64,000 bases of DNA from Verrucomicrobiia bacterium (lineage in GTDB: Bacteria > Verrucomicrobiota > Verrucomicrobiia > Limisphaerales > DASXHY01): contig DASPIL010000037.1 in the NCBI GenBank assembly GCA_035629175.1, positions 1 through 64,000 of the forward strand, given 5' to 3'. This document shows positions 52,750 to 60,384 of the stretch, in pieces; position 1 is the first letter of the stretch; the number at the start of each line of letters is the position of its first letter. A program made the translations under genes and the position numbers. The notes below the pieces were generated by a model. The model saw nothing but the letters and a program-made list of their open reading frames with translations. It had not been told where the DNA came from and did no database searches.

Positions 52750-54067
52750 GCGCCACCCTCCTCGTGTTTGCCGGTGCGGCGACTTCGCCGACGGCCTGGG
52801 ATCCCGATGCGCACAGTTCCTGATACTGCTGCACCAGCGGCGTGGCGACCCTTTCCAATTCTGAACGATCGTTCGCGTGCAGATCCCACAGGCCCATTTG
52901 CTTGAGGTAATACGCTGGTGGATTTTTCCCCTGCCGATACGCCCACGTCACCAGCGCGAACAACGGCCACCAGGTGTAGCCGATAAGTGGAATGCCGCGC
53001 GCGCGAGCGCGCCGAGTTGCGGCCACGGAATCATCGAGCCAGGCGGCCCGCCGTTTCACCGAACCGAGTGAAGCGGTTTCCGAAATGAACAGCGGCACGT
53101 CGTAGCGGCCGTGATACATATCGGCCAGCCTGTCGATGATGTCCGCATCAGCGTAAGGCATCTTCAAGCGCACATGCGGCGCGCGCACCACAAGCTTGCG
53201 CGAGAACAGGGGATAGAGATTGATTCCGACGATGTCGAGCTTCACCGCATTTCTTTGAAACCAATCCATGGTGGCATCCGGTACGCCCTGGGCGCGCAGC
53301 CAGCCGTATAACGAATGCTTCGGATCAACCCTCCCGCTGATGAAGTCGAGGGCGAGGAAGACGATTTCCTGGCGTCGAAACACCTCGTCTTGCAGCGCAG
53401 CATCTGGCGATTCGTAGAGATCCGTTGCGTCGACATGCACCGCCACGTTTTCGGGATCCACCTGTTGAATCGCCCGCGCCGATTCCACGATGCCACGGCA
53501 GACCCCGAGCATCACCTGCATAAAGCCCTTCCAGCCGCGCTTGAACGGAGGCCACCACCCAAGCTTTCCGCAATACCATGCCGTGACGCGCGGTTCGTTC
53601 AAGGGAGTCCACAGATGAATGCGGCCTTTGAAGCGCTCGGCTGCGCGGCTGGCGTATTCCGCCATGTATTTCGAAAAGTCCGGCGAGAGGTAGGCGTGCT
53701 CGATCCACCGCGGAAGGCCGTAGTGAACCAGATCAACGATGGGCTCGATCCCCAGCTCGAGAAGGTGCGAAAGGGTATCGTCAGCAAATCCCCAGTCCCA
53801 GGCCTTTGGCTGCGGGTTGATCCGATGCCAGGGAATGCCGTAGCGCACGTGCCTGACGCCGAGATCTGCAACGAGCTGCAGGTCTTCGCGCCATCGCGCA
53901 TAGTGCTGCGTCAACTCATACTCGTCGAGAATCCGCCCCGTCGCGGGCCACGGCTCGGTTATAAACGTGTCTTCAATCCCGGTGGCCCAGAAGAAAAAAT
54001 CGGACTGCCGCAGTTGCGACAGCGTGGATCGTTTCAGGACTGCGCCGTGATGTTTGTCCATTGACAT
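52739..54067 (-). CDS. GH1-like (clan GH-A) beta-glycosidase, first of a pair
   Basis: A 442-residue cytoplasmic GH1-type beta-glycosidase. The marks are FFFWATGIEDTFI at the N-terminus, LHYGLPRW-like VDLVHYGLPRWI, the acid/base Glu in WTPLNEPRVTAWY, and the nucleophile Glu in LFISETASLG. The start at 54067 or 54061 (two ATG codons six bases apart) fits the family; no ribosome binding site is obvious. The downstream glycosidase overlaps by 11 bp. The divergent mgtE gene starts 191 bp away. Together the two enzymes suggest stepwise hydrolysis of an imported disaccharide or glycoside. Confidence 0.87.
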   Translation of the reverse strand: MSMDKHHGAVLKRSTLSQLRQSDFFFWATGIEDTFITEPWPATGRILDEYELTQHYARWREDLQLVADLGVRHVRYGIPWHRINPQPKAWDWGFADDTLSHLLELGIEPIVDLVHYGLPRWIEHAYLSPDFSKYMAEYASRAAERFKGRIHLWTPLNEPRVTAWYCGKLGWWPPFKRGWKGFMQVMLGVCRGIVESARAIQQVDPENVAVHVDATDLYESPDAALQDEVFRRQEIVFLALDFISGRVDPKHSLYGWLRAQGVPDATMDWFQRNAVKLDIVGINLYPLFSRKLVVRAPHVRLKMPYADADIIDRLADMYHGRYDVPLFISETASLGSVKRRAAWLDDSVAATRRARARGIPLIGYTWWPLFALVTWAYRQGKNPPAYYLKQMGLWDLHANDRSELERVATPLVQQYQELCASGSQAVGEVAAPANTRRVAHVS

Positions 54068-54207
54068 GCTTTTTGCAGAGACCCCTTCAATGTCGAACTG
54101 GCTTCCATGGTGCCTGCCGACGCCCCGAACAACGGTTACCCTCGATGCCTCCACAAACAATCGGTGTTTTACCCCATGCGGCCAACGGATGCGAAATATT
54201 CTGCCGC

Positions 54208-54234
54208 AAGGTTTCGTTGCGAGGTGGAAACCTT
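54208..54234 (+). promoter_or_regulatory. Hairpin in the mgtE leader
   Basis: AAGGTTTC at 54208-54215 pairs perfectly with GAAACCTT at 54227-54234 around an 11-base loop, with TT following. It ends 24 bases before the mgtE start codon. It resembles a weak terminator or attenuator. No M-box riboswitch sequence was recognised, although that class often controls mgtE. Confidence 0.4.
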
Positions 54235-54258
54235 TTGATGGGACGATATAGTTGCGGC

Positions 54259-55572
54259 ATGCCAAACACCCAGGTGGTCAGCCTCGATGAGCTTCGGAAG
54301 TTTCACCCGGCTGACCTGGCCGACCATTTGCAGCGGCTGCCGGCGGAGGAAGCGCGTGCCGTGTTTGAGCAGCTGGAACCTGAGCGCGCTGCTGCGGCAT
54401 TGAGTGAGATTGAGGAAGAGCGACTGCTTGAACTGCTGGGCGAATTCACGCCGCCCCAGCTCGCCGCGTATTTGCAGCTGATGGCTCCTGCCGATGCGGC
54501 GGACCTCCTGCAAGTGCTCACGCCAGCCGTTCGCCGCGACACCATGGCCGCGATTCCACCCGACACTGCCGAACGTTTGCGCAGCCTCTTGCGGTATCCC
54601 GAAGACACGGCTGGCGGGATCATGTCGAACCGGTTCATCGCATTGCGGGATGAGATGACCGTGGAGCAAGTGCGGGAATTGTTGCGCGAACGCGCGCAGG
54701 AGGAGCGCACGGAAGACATCGCATACCTTTACGTGACCGATGCAGAGCGAAAGCTTGTTGGAATCGTCAGCTTGCGCGACCTGGTATTTCGCCGGGCTGA
54801 ACGGCGCATCGGAGACATCATGAATCCCGACGTGAAATTTGTTCGCGCAGATGCCGACCAGGAGGAGTTGGCGCGGCAGTTCGATCATTATCATTACATC
54901 GGCCTGCCAGTGCTGGACGGCGACGGAAAATTAGCGGGGGTCGTGAAGGCGAGTGACGCCCTGGGAATCGCGGCGCGCGAGGCGACGGAGGACATGCAAT
55001 TGATGGTGGGACTTTCGGGCGAGGAGCGCGCGCTCACGCCCTGGAAGGTGTCCGTGCGGCGGCGGCTGCCGTGGTTGTACGTGAACCTGGTGACAGCCAT
55101 GGGCGCGGCCGCGGTTGTGAACTATTTCGAAAGCACTATCGCAAAGTGGACCGCTCTCGCCGTTTTCCTGCCGATCGTGGCGGGGCAGGGCGGCAATGCC
55201 GGCATGCAAACGCTCACTGTCATCATTCGGGATCTCGCGCTTGGTGAACTCGCACCCGGTGATGGACGCAAAGCCCTTGTGAAGGAAGTGACGCTCGGAA
55301 TGATTAACGGTGTCGCCCTTGGCCTGGTGGTCGGGATGATTGGCTGGTTTTGGAAAGGGAGTGCAACATTGGGCGTGGTTGCCTTTGCCGCGATGGTTCT
55401 GAATCTCCTGGCTGCCGCGTTTTCCGGCGTGGTTATTCCGCTCGGTTTGAAGGCGTTGCGAATGGATCCCGCTCTGGCGTCCAGCATTCTCCTCACAACC
55501 GTGACGGATGTCGGCGGTTTCTTTTTCTTTCTCGGGCTCGCCGCCCTGGGAATGAAATGGCTCGGCATTTGA
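54259..55572 (+). CDS. mgtE: Magnesium transporter MgtE
   Basis: A 437-residue inner-membrane Mg2+ channel. The N-terminal superhelical domain (residues about 10-130, PADLADHLQRLPAEEA and similar repeats) is followed by a CBS pair (about 135-260, DIMNPDVKFVRADADQEELA), a plug helix and five membrane segments (about 275-437) with the GQGGNAGMQTLTVIIRDLALGE signature. The start at 54259 gives MPNTQVVSL; further upstream there is no conserved sequence. Mg2+ binding to the N and CBS domains closes the pore in the family. The glycosidase pair lies divergently 191 bp away. Confidence 0.95.
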   Translation: MPNTQVVSLDELRKFHPADLADHLQRLPAEEARAVFEQLEPERAAAALSEIEEERLLELLGEFTPPQLAAYLQLMAPADAADLLQVLTPAVRRDTMAAIPPDTAERLRSLLRYPEDTAGGIMSNRFIALRDEMTVEQVRELLRERAQEERTEDIAYLYVTDAERKLVGIVSLRDLVFRRAERRIGDIMNPDVKFVRADADQEELARQFDHYHYIGLPVLDGDGKLAGVVKASDALGIAAREATEDMQLMVGLSGEERALTPWKVSVRRRLPWLYVNLVTAMGAAAVVNYFESTIAKWTALAVFLPIVAGQGGNAGMQTLTVIIRDLALGELAPGDGRKALVKEVTLGMINGVALGLVVGMIGWFWKGSATLGVVAFAAMVLNLLAAAFSGVVIPLGLKALRMDPALASSILLTTVTDVGGFFFFLGLAALGMKWLGI

Positions 55573-55712
55573 ACGCGAAGTGATCAACGCGGTGCGGGAA
55601 ACTTTCGCGTGACAGCCAGGCGGCCCAATGCTACTGGAGATCGACCACCACTCAATGTTCGCCGGCGAAGACGTTTCACGCCGCCGGATTCAGCAACGCG
55701 ATGGAGATGTTT

Positions 55713-58514
55713 ATGTCGAACCGCTTCACTCGGGTGTTTGGCCGCAGCGCTTGCGGGGCTTTTTTGATGGTGTATGTGTGGGCGCACGCAGCGCCCGGGG
55801 ATCTGGATTTAAGTTTCGCAGGTACGGGAACCGCCCGCACCGGTTTTGGCGGAGGCAATGACCAGGCCCACGCGGCCGCCGTCCAGGCCGATGGCAAGCT
55901 TCTGATGGGAGGCTACTGTTCGAGCGTGGCTTTCACTTCCAGCGAGTTTTGTCTTGTCCGCTTTGACACCAACCATGTGCTCGACGCCTCGTTTGGCGAT
56001 GGTGGCCAGGTGTTGACGCCTGTGAATGCGTCATTGATCCCTTTCACAGATGCGCGGATTACTGCGCTCAAGGTTCAGGCTGATGGACGAATTGTTGCCG
56101 GCGGGTATTCCTACATCGGAACCAATTATCCGACATTCACGCTCGTTCGTTACCTCCACGATGGATCGCTCGATTCCAGTTTTGGAACCAACGGGAATGG
56201 GATCGTGCAGACGGATTTCGGCGAGCCGACCCGGCTTCGCGCGCTGGCGATCCAAGGCGACGGAAAGATTGTTGCGGTCGGATCGACGACATACCCTGCG
56301 AATGCAGGAGAAGGAGCGGTGGCGCTGGCCCGATACACGACGAATGGCCTGCCCGATCCATCGTTTGGAAATGCCGGAACGCAGATCACGACGGGCGTGA
56401 CAGGATACACAGGGGCTCACGCCGTCACCATCCGGCCGGACGGAAAAATTCTGGCCGCCGGAATCGGAATTGGCGCGGGACATAATGGGATCGACTTTGC
56501 GCTCTACTGCTACACGACGAACGGGGTGTTGGATCCGCAGTTTGGCGGAGGAACGGGGAAGGTTTTCACACAGATTTCCACGAACAACAATTTGTATTTT
56601 GATTCCGCGAATGCGGTGGCGATTCAATTCGGAAACAATTCCGTGCAGAATCCGGACCGCATTGTTGTGGCAGGCTCGTATCGGACTTCTGGTTCGCCCA
56701 GCGAAACCCAATTCGCACTGACTCGTTATCAAATGGATGGGGCGCTCGACACGACGTTCGGCAACAATGGGATTGTCACCAATCGGCTGGCGAGTGGAGG
56801 AATGGTGTTCAACCTCAGCAGCGCCATTGGACTGGTGGTTCAAGGGACGTTCACTCAGCCGCGGCGGATCCTTGTTGGGGGATACAGTCTCAATGGCAGC
56901 AACCGTTACTTCGTCATGGCGCGGTACAACAGCGCCGGGGGGCTCGATACGACATTCGGGAACGAGGGGACGGGAATCGCCGCGGTGCCCCTGGGGAATC
57001 GGGACGCAGCGGCAACGGCCCTGGCGGTGCAGCCGGGACGGTTTATCGTTGCAGGATATGCGGCGCAGAACGCGCAAAATTATAACTTTGCGGCGGTGGC
57101 ATTCGACTCTGCTGGGATCCTGGACACCACTTTCGGCGCAGAAGGATTTCTGGTGTCGGATATATCAGATGTGAGTTCGAGCGGCCGCGGCGTCGCAGTT
57201 CAGCCCGATGGGCGCGTGATCGTCGCGGGAAGCGCAAATGACGGGGAAAGGGACCAGGTTGCTGTTGCCCGTTTCAACGTGGACGGCTCATTGGATGCAA
57301 CGTTCGGCGCTGGCGGAAAGGTGCTCACACCTGTGGGTTCGGGCTCAGCCTCGGGAACGGCCGTTGCCCTGCAACCGAATGGCGGGATCGTGGTGGCGGG
57401 GACTGCGAACGATGATTTTCTCGTGGTGCGGTATCAAGGCAACGGCGCGCTCGACCCTTCATTTGGTACAAATGGAATCGTCACCACATCGATTGGCAGT
57501 GGATCCGACGTCGCGAACGCAATCGCCCTCCAGGCGGATGGCAGGCTGGTCGTTGCGGGAAATAGCGACAACGGGAGCAACACGGACTTTGCGGTTGTCA
57601 GATACACCACCAACGGTTTTCCCGATGTGTCATTTGATGGCGACGGAAAAACAACCACCGCGATTTCAACGAGCAGCGATTATGTGAATGCAGTGCAGGT
57701 GCAGGCGAACGGCAGGATCGTGGTCGCAGGATATGCTGAAATCAACGGAAACATCGACGCGGCTCTGGTGCGCTATCATACGAACGGCATGCTCGATAAT
57801 TCGTTTGGCTCTTTCGGACGGGTCGCCACGGATGTTGGAAACGGGACGACCGATGCAGGGTTTGCCTTGTTGATTCAACCCGACCAGCGGATCGTCGTCG
57901 CTGGGTATTCTGCGACGGGTGCGAACATTGATGTAATGTTGCTTCGCTACACGACCAACGGAATTCTCGATTCCAGCTTCGATGGCGACGGAAAGGTGAC
58001 CACCGCGATAGGTCTGGCGGCGGAGTACGCGGCGGCGGCGGCGCTGCAGTCCGACGGAAAGATCGTGGCTGCGGGTGTTGCAAGCATAGGATCGCATCTG
58101 GAGTTTGCGGCCGTTCGTTACCTTGCAGATGGGTCACTTGACGGTTCATTTGGACTCGGAGGGAAGGCGGTGGTCGATTTTGCCAACAACGCGGATAACA
58201 CAGGATACGCCATCGCCCTGGATGGTTCGGGACGGGTTGTGATTGCAGGGGAAGCGGGAGGATTGATGGGAGTGGCGCGTTTGCAGGGCGATCCGTTCCT
58301 GAGGATTCTCTCGATCGCTCGGCTGGCCAACGGGCAGGTGGCGCTGACAGGGAGCGGGTCCCCAGGCGCGACTCACAGCCTGCAGGCAATTGGAAGCCTG
58401 GGCGGCAACTTCAGCACGATCGCCCCGGTGATTGCGGATTCGGATGGGTCGTGGGAATTCCTGGATACGTCAACCCCCGCAACAAATCGCTTTTACCGGT
58501 TGTCGTTGCCGTAG
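55713..58514 (+). CDS. Secreted delta-60 repeat protein
   Basis: A 933-residue exported protein made of about 14 delta-60 repeats of 55-70 residues, each with a pattern VQADGKIVVAG...ALVRYTTNG.LD.SFG..G. After these comes the C-terminal beta domain (ILSIARLANGQVALTG to NRFYRLSLP) shared with other secreted proteins here. A signal peptide ends near residue 27 (AHA). The start at 55713 has GGAG seven bases upstream; the ATG at 55701 would lie inside that site. The repeats are expected to form a beta-propeller or superhelix. The role is unknown; surface adhesion or binding is plausible. Confidence 0.88.
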   Translation: MSNRFTRVFGRSACGAFLMVYVWAHAAPGDLDLSFAGTGTARTGFGGGNDQAHAAAVQADGKLLMGGYCSSVAFTSSEFCLVRFDTNHVLDASFGDGGQVLTPVNASLIPFTDARITALKVQADGRIVAGGYSYIGTNYPTFTLVRYLHDGSLDSSFGTNGNGIVQTDFGEPTRLRALAIQGDGKIVAVGSTTYPANAGEGAVALARYTTNGLPDPSFGNAGTQITTGVTGYTGAHAVTIRPDGKILAAGIGIGAGHNGIDFALYCYTTNGVLDPQFGGGTGKVFTQISTNNNLYFDSANAVAIQFGNNSVQNPDRIVVAGSYRTSGSPSETQFALTRYQMDGALDTTFGNNGIVTNRLASGGMVFNLSSAIGLVVQGTFTQPRRILVGGYSLNGSNRYFVMARYNSAGGLDTTFGNEGTGIAAVPLGNRDAAATALAVQPGRFIVAGYAAQNAQNYNFAAVAFDSAGILDTTFGAEGFLVSDISDVSSSGRGVAVQPDGRVIVAGSANDGERDQVAVARFNVDGSLDATFGAGGKVLTPVGSGSASGTAVALQPNGGIVVAGTANDDFLVVRYQGNGALDPSFGTNGIVTTSIGSGSDVANAIALQADGRLVVAGNSDNGSNTDFAVVRYTTNGFPDVSFDGDGKTTTAISTSSDYVNAVQVQANGRIVVAGYAEINGNIDAALVRYHTNGMLDNSFGSFGRVATDVGNGTTDAGFALLIQPDQRIVVAGYSATGANIDVMLLRYTTNGILDSSFDGDGKVTTAIGLAAEYAAAAALQSDGKIVAAGVASIGSHLEFAAVRYLADGSLDGSFGLGGKAVVDFANNADNTGYAIALDGSGRVVIAGEAGGLMGVARLQGDPFLRILSIARLANGQVALTGSGSPGATHSLQAIGSLGGNFSTIAPVIADSDGSWEFLDTSTPATNRFYRLSLP

Positions 58515-58520
58515 CGGGAA

Positions 58521-58549
58521 TGGTAGCGCGTACGGGAAGCGAACCGTCT
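58521..58549 (-). repeat. tRNA-Glu 3'-end remnant, att-like direct repeat
   Basis: TGGTAGCGCGTACGGGAA at 58521-58538 is identical to 59907-59924, the 3' end (acceptor and T-arm) of tRNA-Glu. The match continues for about 11 more bases with one substitution and one missing base. Both copies point the same way and enclose 1.39 kb. This is the geometry left by site-specific integration at a tRNA 3' end. Confidence 0.8.
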
Positions 58550-58560
58550 GTTCCAGTGTT

Positions 58561-59330
58561 TTAGGTTTTATCGAACGCCGCGCGCGCGCGTTGATTACTG
58601 TTGTCAGTTGGCGCGGCCTGCACTGAACCGCTTTCGCGCGGACATGGCTGTTCGCGCTCCTTCGGAATTCGTGGCGCTTCATCCGACCCGTAACGGCCAC
58701 GATACGGCGCGCTGCTCCAGGGCCATTCCGACGGTTCGCGCACCAGCCTCGCTTTGACCGGATTGTTTCGATATAACGCACCACGCGCCGGTAATGCTCC
58801 TCATCCCGGATGTAGCGGTCAAAATAATCGGCCTGCCAGAAGGTTCCGCCCGTCGCATTCAGAAGTTTGTTGGCCCGGCTGCTGGTATACGACTTCCAAC
58901 CATGCAACACCTCCGACAGCGGCTTCGCCATTTCGGCCAGGACATGAACATGATTCGGCATGAGGCACCAGCCCAGCAGCCGATACGCCTTTCCGTCGTG
59001 GAACCAAAGGTTCTCCTGAACCATCCGAGCAACGCGGGCATCGCGGAGGTGACACGCCCCAAGCCCGCGATCCAGCAGGACTTCCATTTGCCGGAACCGC
59101 TCGCGGTCGTCCTCCAGTTGCATTGCCGCGGCCCGCTCGTGGCGGAGTTCAGCAGGAATGGAGTCGGCCAGCCGGTAAGTAATGAACTGCCGGATGCCGG
59201 GGGCGTCGAAGTGGGGCAGGTAACCTCGCGAGTGCCAGCCTTTGAACCCAAGCGCCTTGTCCTCCTCCGTAGGCTGGTAATGCCATTGGCGCTTTTCAGC
59301 AACGACTTGATGGGCGGGCTTGCGTTTCAT
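58561..59330 (-). pseudogene. REP-associated tyrosine transposase (RAYT), frameshifted
   Basis: The gene encodes an IS200-like Y1/HUH transposase: WCLMPNHVHVLAE has the HUH pair His127/His129, and FWQADYFDRYIRDEEH has the catalytic Tyr (169 or 173). The frame is broken near 58766-58768: an A-run gives GAAAC where GAA-AAC would keep frame, so one base seems lost. After the break the family sequence resumes in another frame (NPVKARLVREPSEWPWSS and SAPYRGRYG) and ends at 58561. Translated without the repair, the frame instead runs on through the tRNA remnant to 58470. REP hairpins lie just upstream of the start at 59350-59688, as is usual for RAYTs. A sequencing error would mimic the break. Confidence 0.85.
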
Positions 59331-59349
59331 GCTGGTCGGTGAATCGGAG

Positions 59350-59369
59350 CGCGGACAGCCTTGTCCGCG
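59350..59369 (+). repeat. REP hairpin copy 1
   Basis: CGCGGACAGCCTTGTCCGCG is a perfect hairpin with an 8-bp stem and a GCCT loop. It lies 20 bp upstream of the RAYT start codon and is preceded by GGAG. Confidence 0.85.
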
Positions 59370-59383
59370 AGCTGAATCTCAGG

Positions 59384-59407
59384 AGCGCGGACAGCCTTGT
59401 CCGCGCT
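59384..59407 (+). repeat. REP hairpin copy 2
   Basis: The same hairpin as copy 1 with the stem extended to 10 bp by AG/CT. The spacing from copy 1 is 36 bp, in the same direction, and again preceded by GG. Confidence 0.85.
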
Positions 59408-59627
59408 GCCTGGCTTTGGCGGATATCGTGCCGGGTCTGGTGGAGGAGAGAACCGGGTGGAAAGGTCGTGAAACAATTCACTCCGCAAGTCCGGGTGAGT
59501 CGGTGGAGATTGTGCTTCATACGGGGCTGCCGGTTCCATACATAGCCATCAGCAAGGTGCCCTTCGGAAAAAGGCGAGCAACCGAATTGGCGAGGCAGTC
59601 GGCGTGATCCTCTCGGCCGAAGGGAGC

Positions 59628-59645
59628 GCGGACAGCCTTGTCCGC
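59628..59645 (+). repeat. REP hairpin copy 3
   Basis: GCGGACAGCCTTGTCCGC, a 7-bp stem with the same loop and the same GGGAGC 5' flank. It lies immediately beside the hsdM-like scrap. Confidence 0.8.
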
Positions 59646-59670
59646 ACGTGTTTTCGAGGCGTTGCTTCCG

Positions 59671-59688
59671 GCGGACAGGGCTGTCCGC
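59671..59688 (-). repeat. REP hairpin copy 4, inverted
   Basis: Read on the minus strand this is GCGGACAGCCCTGTCCGC with the GGAGC flank on its 5' side, so it is inverted relative to copies 1-3. Copies 3 and 4 form a convergent pair, as in BIME-type arrays. Confidence 0.8.
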
Positions 59689-59696
59689 GCTCCTGT

Positions 59697-59778
59697 CTTT
59701 TCCTCCATCGCGATCTCGCTCTTGTTGAGGAGGCCGCCGGAGCTGCAGCAGGGGTCGTAGATCTCCATGCCGGTGAAG
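59697..59778 (-). pseudogene. Fragment of a type I restriction-modification methylase (hsdM)
   Basis: One minus-strand frame reads FTGMEIYDPCCSSGGLL then NKSEIAMEEK, which matches the S-adenosylmethionine-binding motif I of HsdM (usually DPTCGSGGLL). Two changes (the C-C-S and S in place of T-C-G) and the lack of any flanking homologous sequence mark it as a short remnant. REP copy 4 begins directly after it. Only about 27 residues survive, so the assignment is tentative. Confidence 0.5.
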
Positions 59779-59906
59779 ATGAGCGGGAGGGGAGGCCGCC
59801 AAAAAGGTGCCCGTGAACATAAAATAACGCATTGCCATGCCAGACTCCGGCGGGGAGGGTATTCCAAGCAAAAAGCCGGGCAAGCCTTGATTCTATTGGG
59901 GATTAT

Positions 59907-59981
59907 TGGTAGCGCGTACGGGAATCGAACCCGTCTTTCAGCCTTGAGAGGGCCGTGTCCTAGCCGATAGACGAACGCGCC
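59907..59981 (-). tRNA. tRNA-Glu (anticodon CUC)
   Basis: A complete 75-base cloverleaf with encoded CCA: acceptor GGCGCGT with ACGCGCT (first pair G-U), D-arm GTCT...GGAC, anticodon stem CGGCC/GGCTG with loop CUCUCAA (anticodon CUC), and T-arm ACGGG-TTCGATT-CCCGT. It reads GAG glutamate codons. Its 3' end is repeated at 58521. Confidence 0.95.
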
Positions 59982-60294
59982 TGAAAGACGTCGCATCCTA
60001 ACCGCGCGACAGGGAAGTTCAAGTTCAACATTTGGCAATGCGGGACTGTGGTGGGATTAAAGTGGGTGAGATCACTGGGATCTGTAAACCGCTTGACCCT
60101 CGCCCCGTAAGGCGCCAGCGGGGCGAGAGGCGGAATGAAATCGTCTCTGAATCTGCACCTCTGCTTCCTCTGCGAGCTCCTGTTCAAAGTTTCGGGTGCA
60201 GTTCGGCTCCGCAAAGGCGTTTAACAGTAGGCCGCAGAGATAGCAGCGATGAAGAAATACCCCTGCTGTTTATGTGGGTGCCTCCTCCCGCGGT

Positions 60295-60324
60295 CCCCTC
60301 CACCGGCTTCGGTCGGAAGAGGGG
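60295..60324. repeat. Dispersed hairpin repeat, copy C (diverged)
   Basis: CCCCTC (60295-60300) pairs with GAGGGG (60319-60324), and ACCG (60302-60305) with CGGT (60310-60313). The 3' half CGGAAGAGGGGGAG resembles CGGAAGAGAGGGAG of copy A at 189-201. The pairing differs from copies A and B, so membership is less sure. Confidence 0.5.
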
Positions 60325-60384
60325 GAGTTTAAAATCAACCAGCTCGATCACCCACGTTAATCACACCCAGCAGGCTGGGGTGCT

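Noticed and set aside
53315-54064. Plus-strand open frame opposite the GH1-like gene
   Set aside because: The opposite strand has both catalytic Glu motifs of GH1; this frame shows no recognisable domain.
54068-54258. Possible M-box riboswitch upstream of mgtE
   Set aside because: The leader is short and I could not find the conserved M-box helices; only a simple hairpin is supported.
55740-58300. Repetitive DNA inside the delta-60 gene considered as a CRISPR or satellite
   Set aside because: The periodicity is at protein level with diverged codons; there are no conserved direct repeats with unique spacers.
59517-60038. Minus-strand open frame containing 'VRFPYAL'
   Set aside because: It is a translation through tRNA-Glu and REP hairpins, a known artefact, and only the short hsdM-like segment within it deserves notice.
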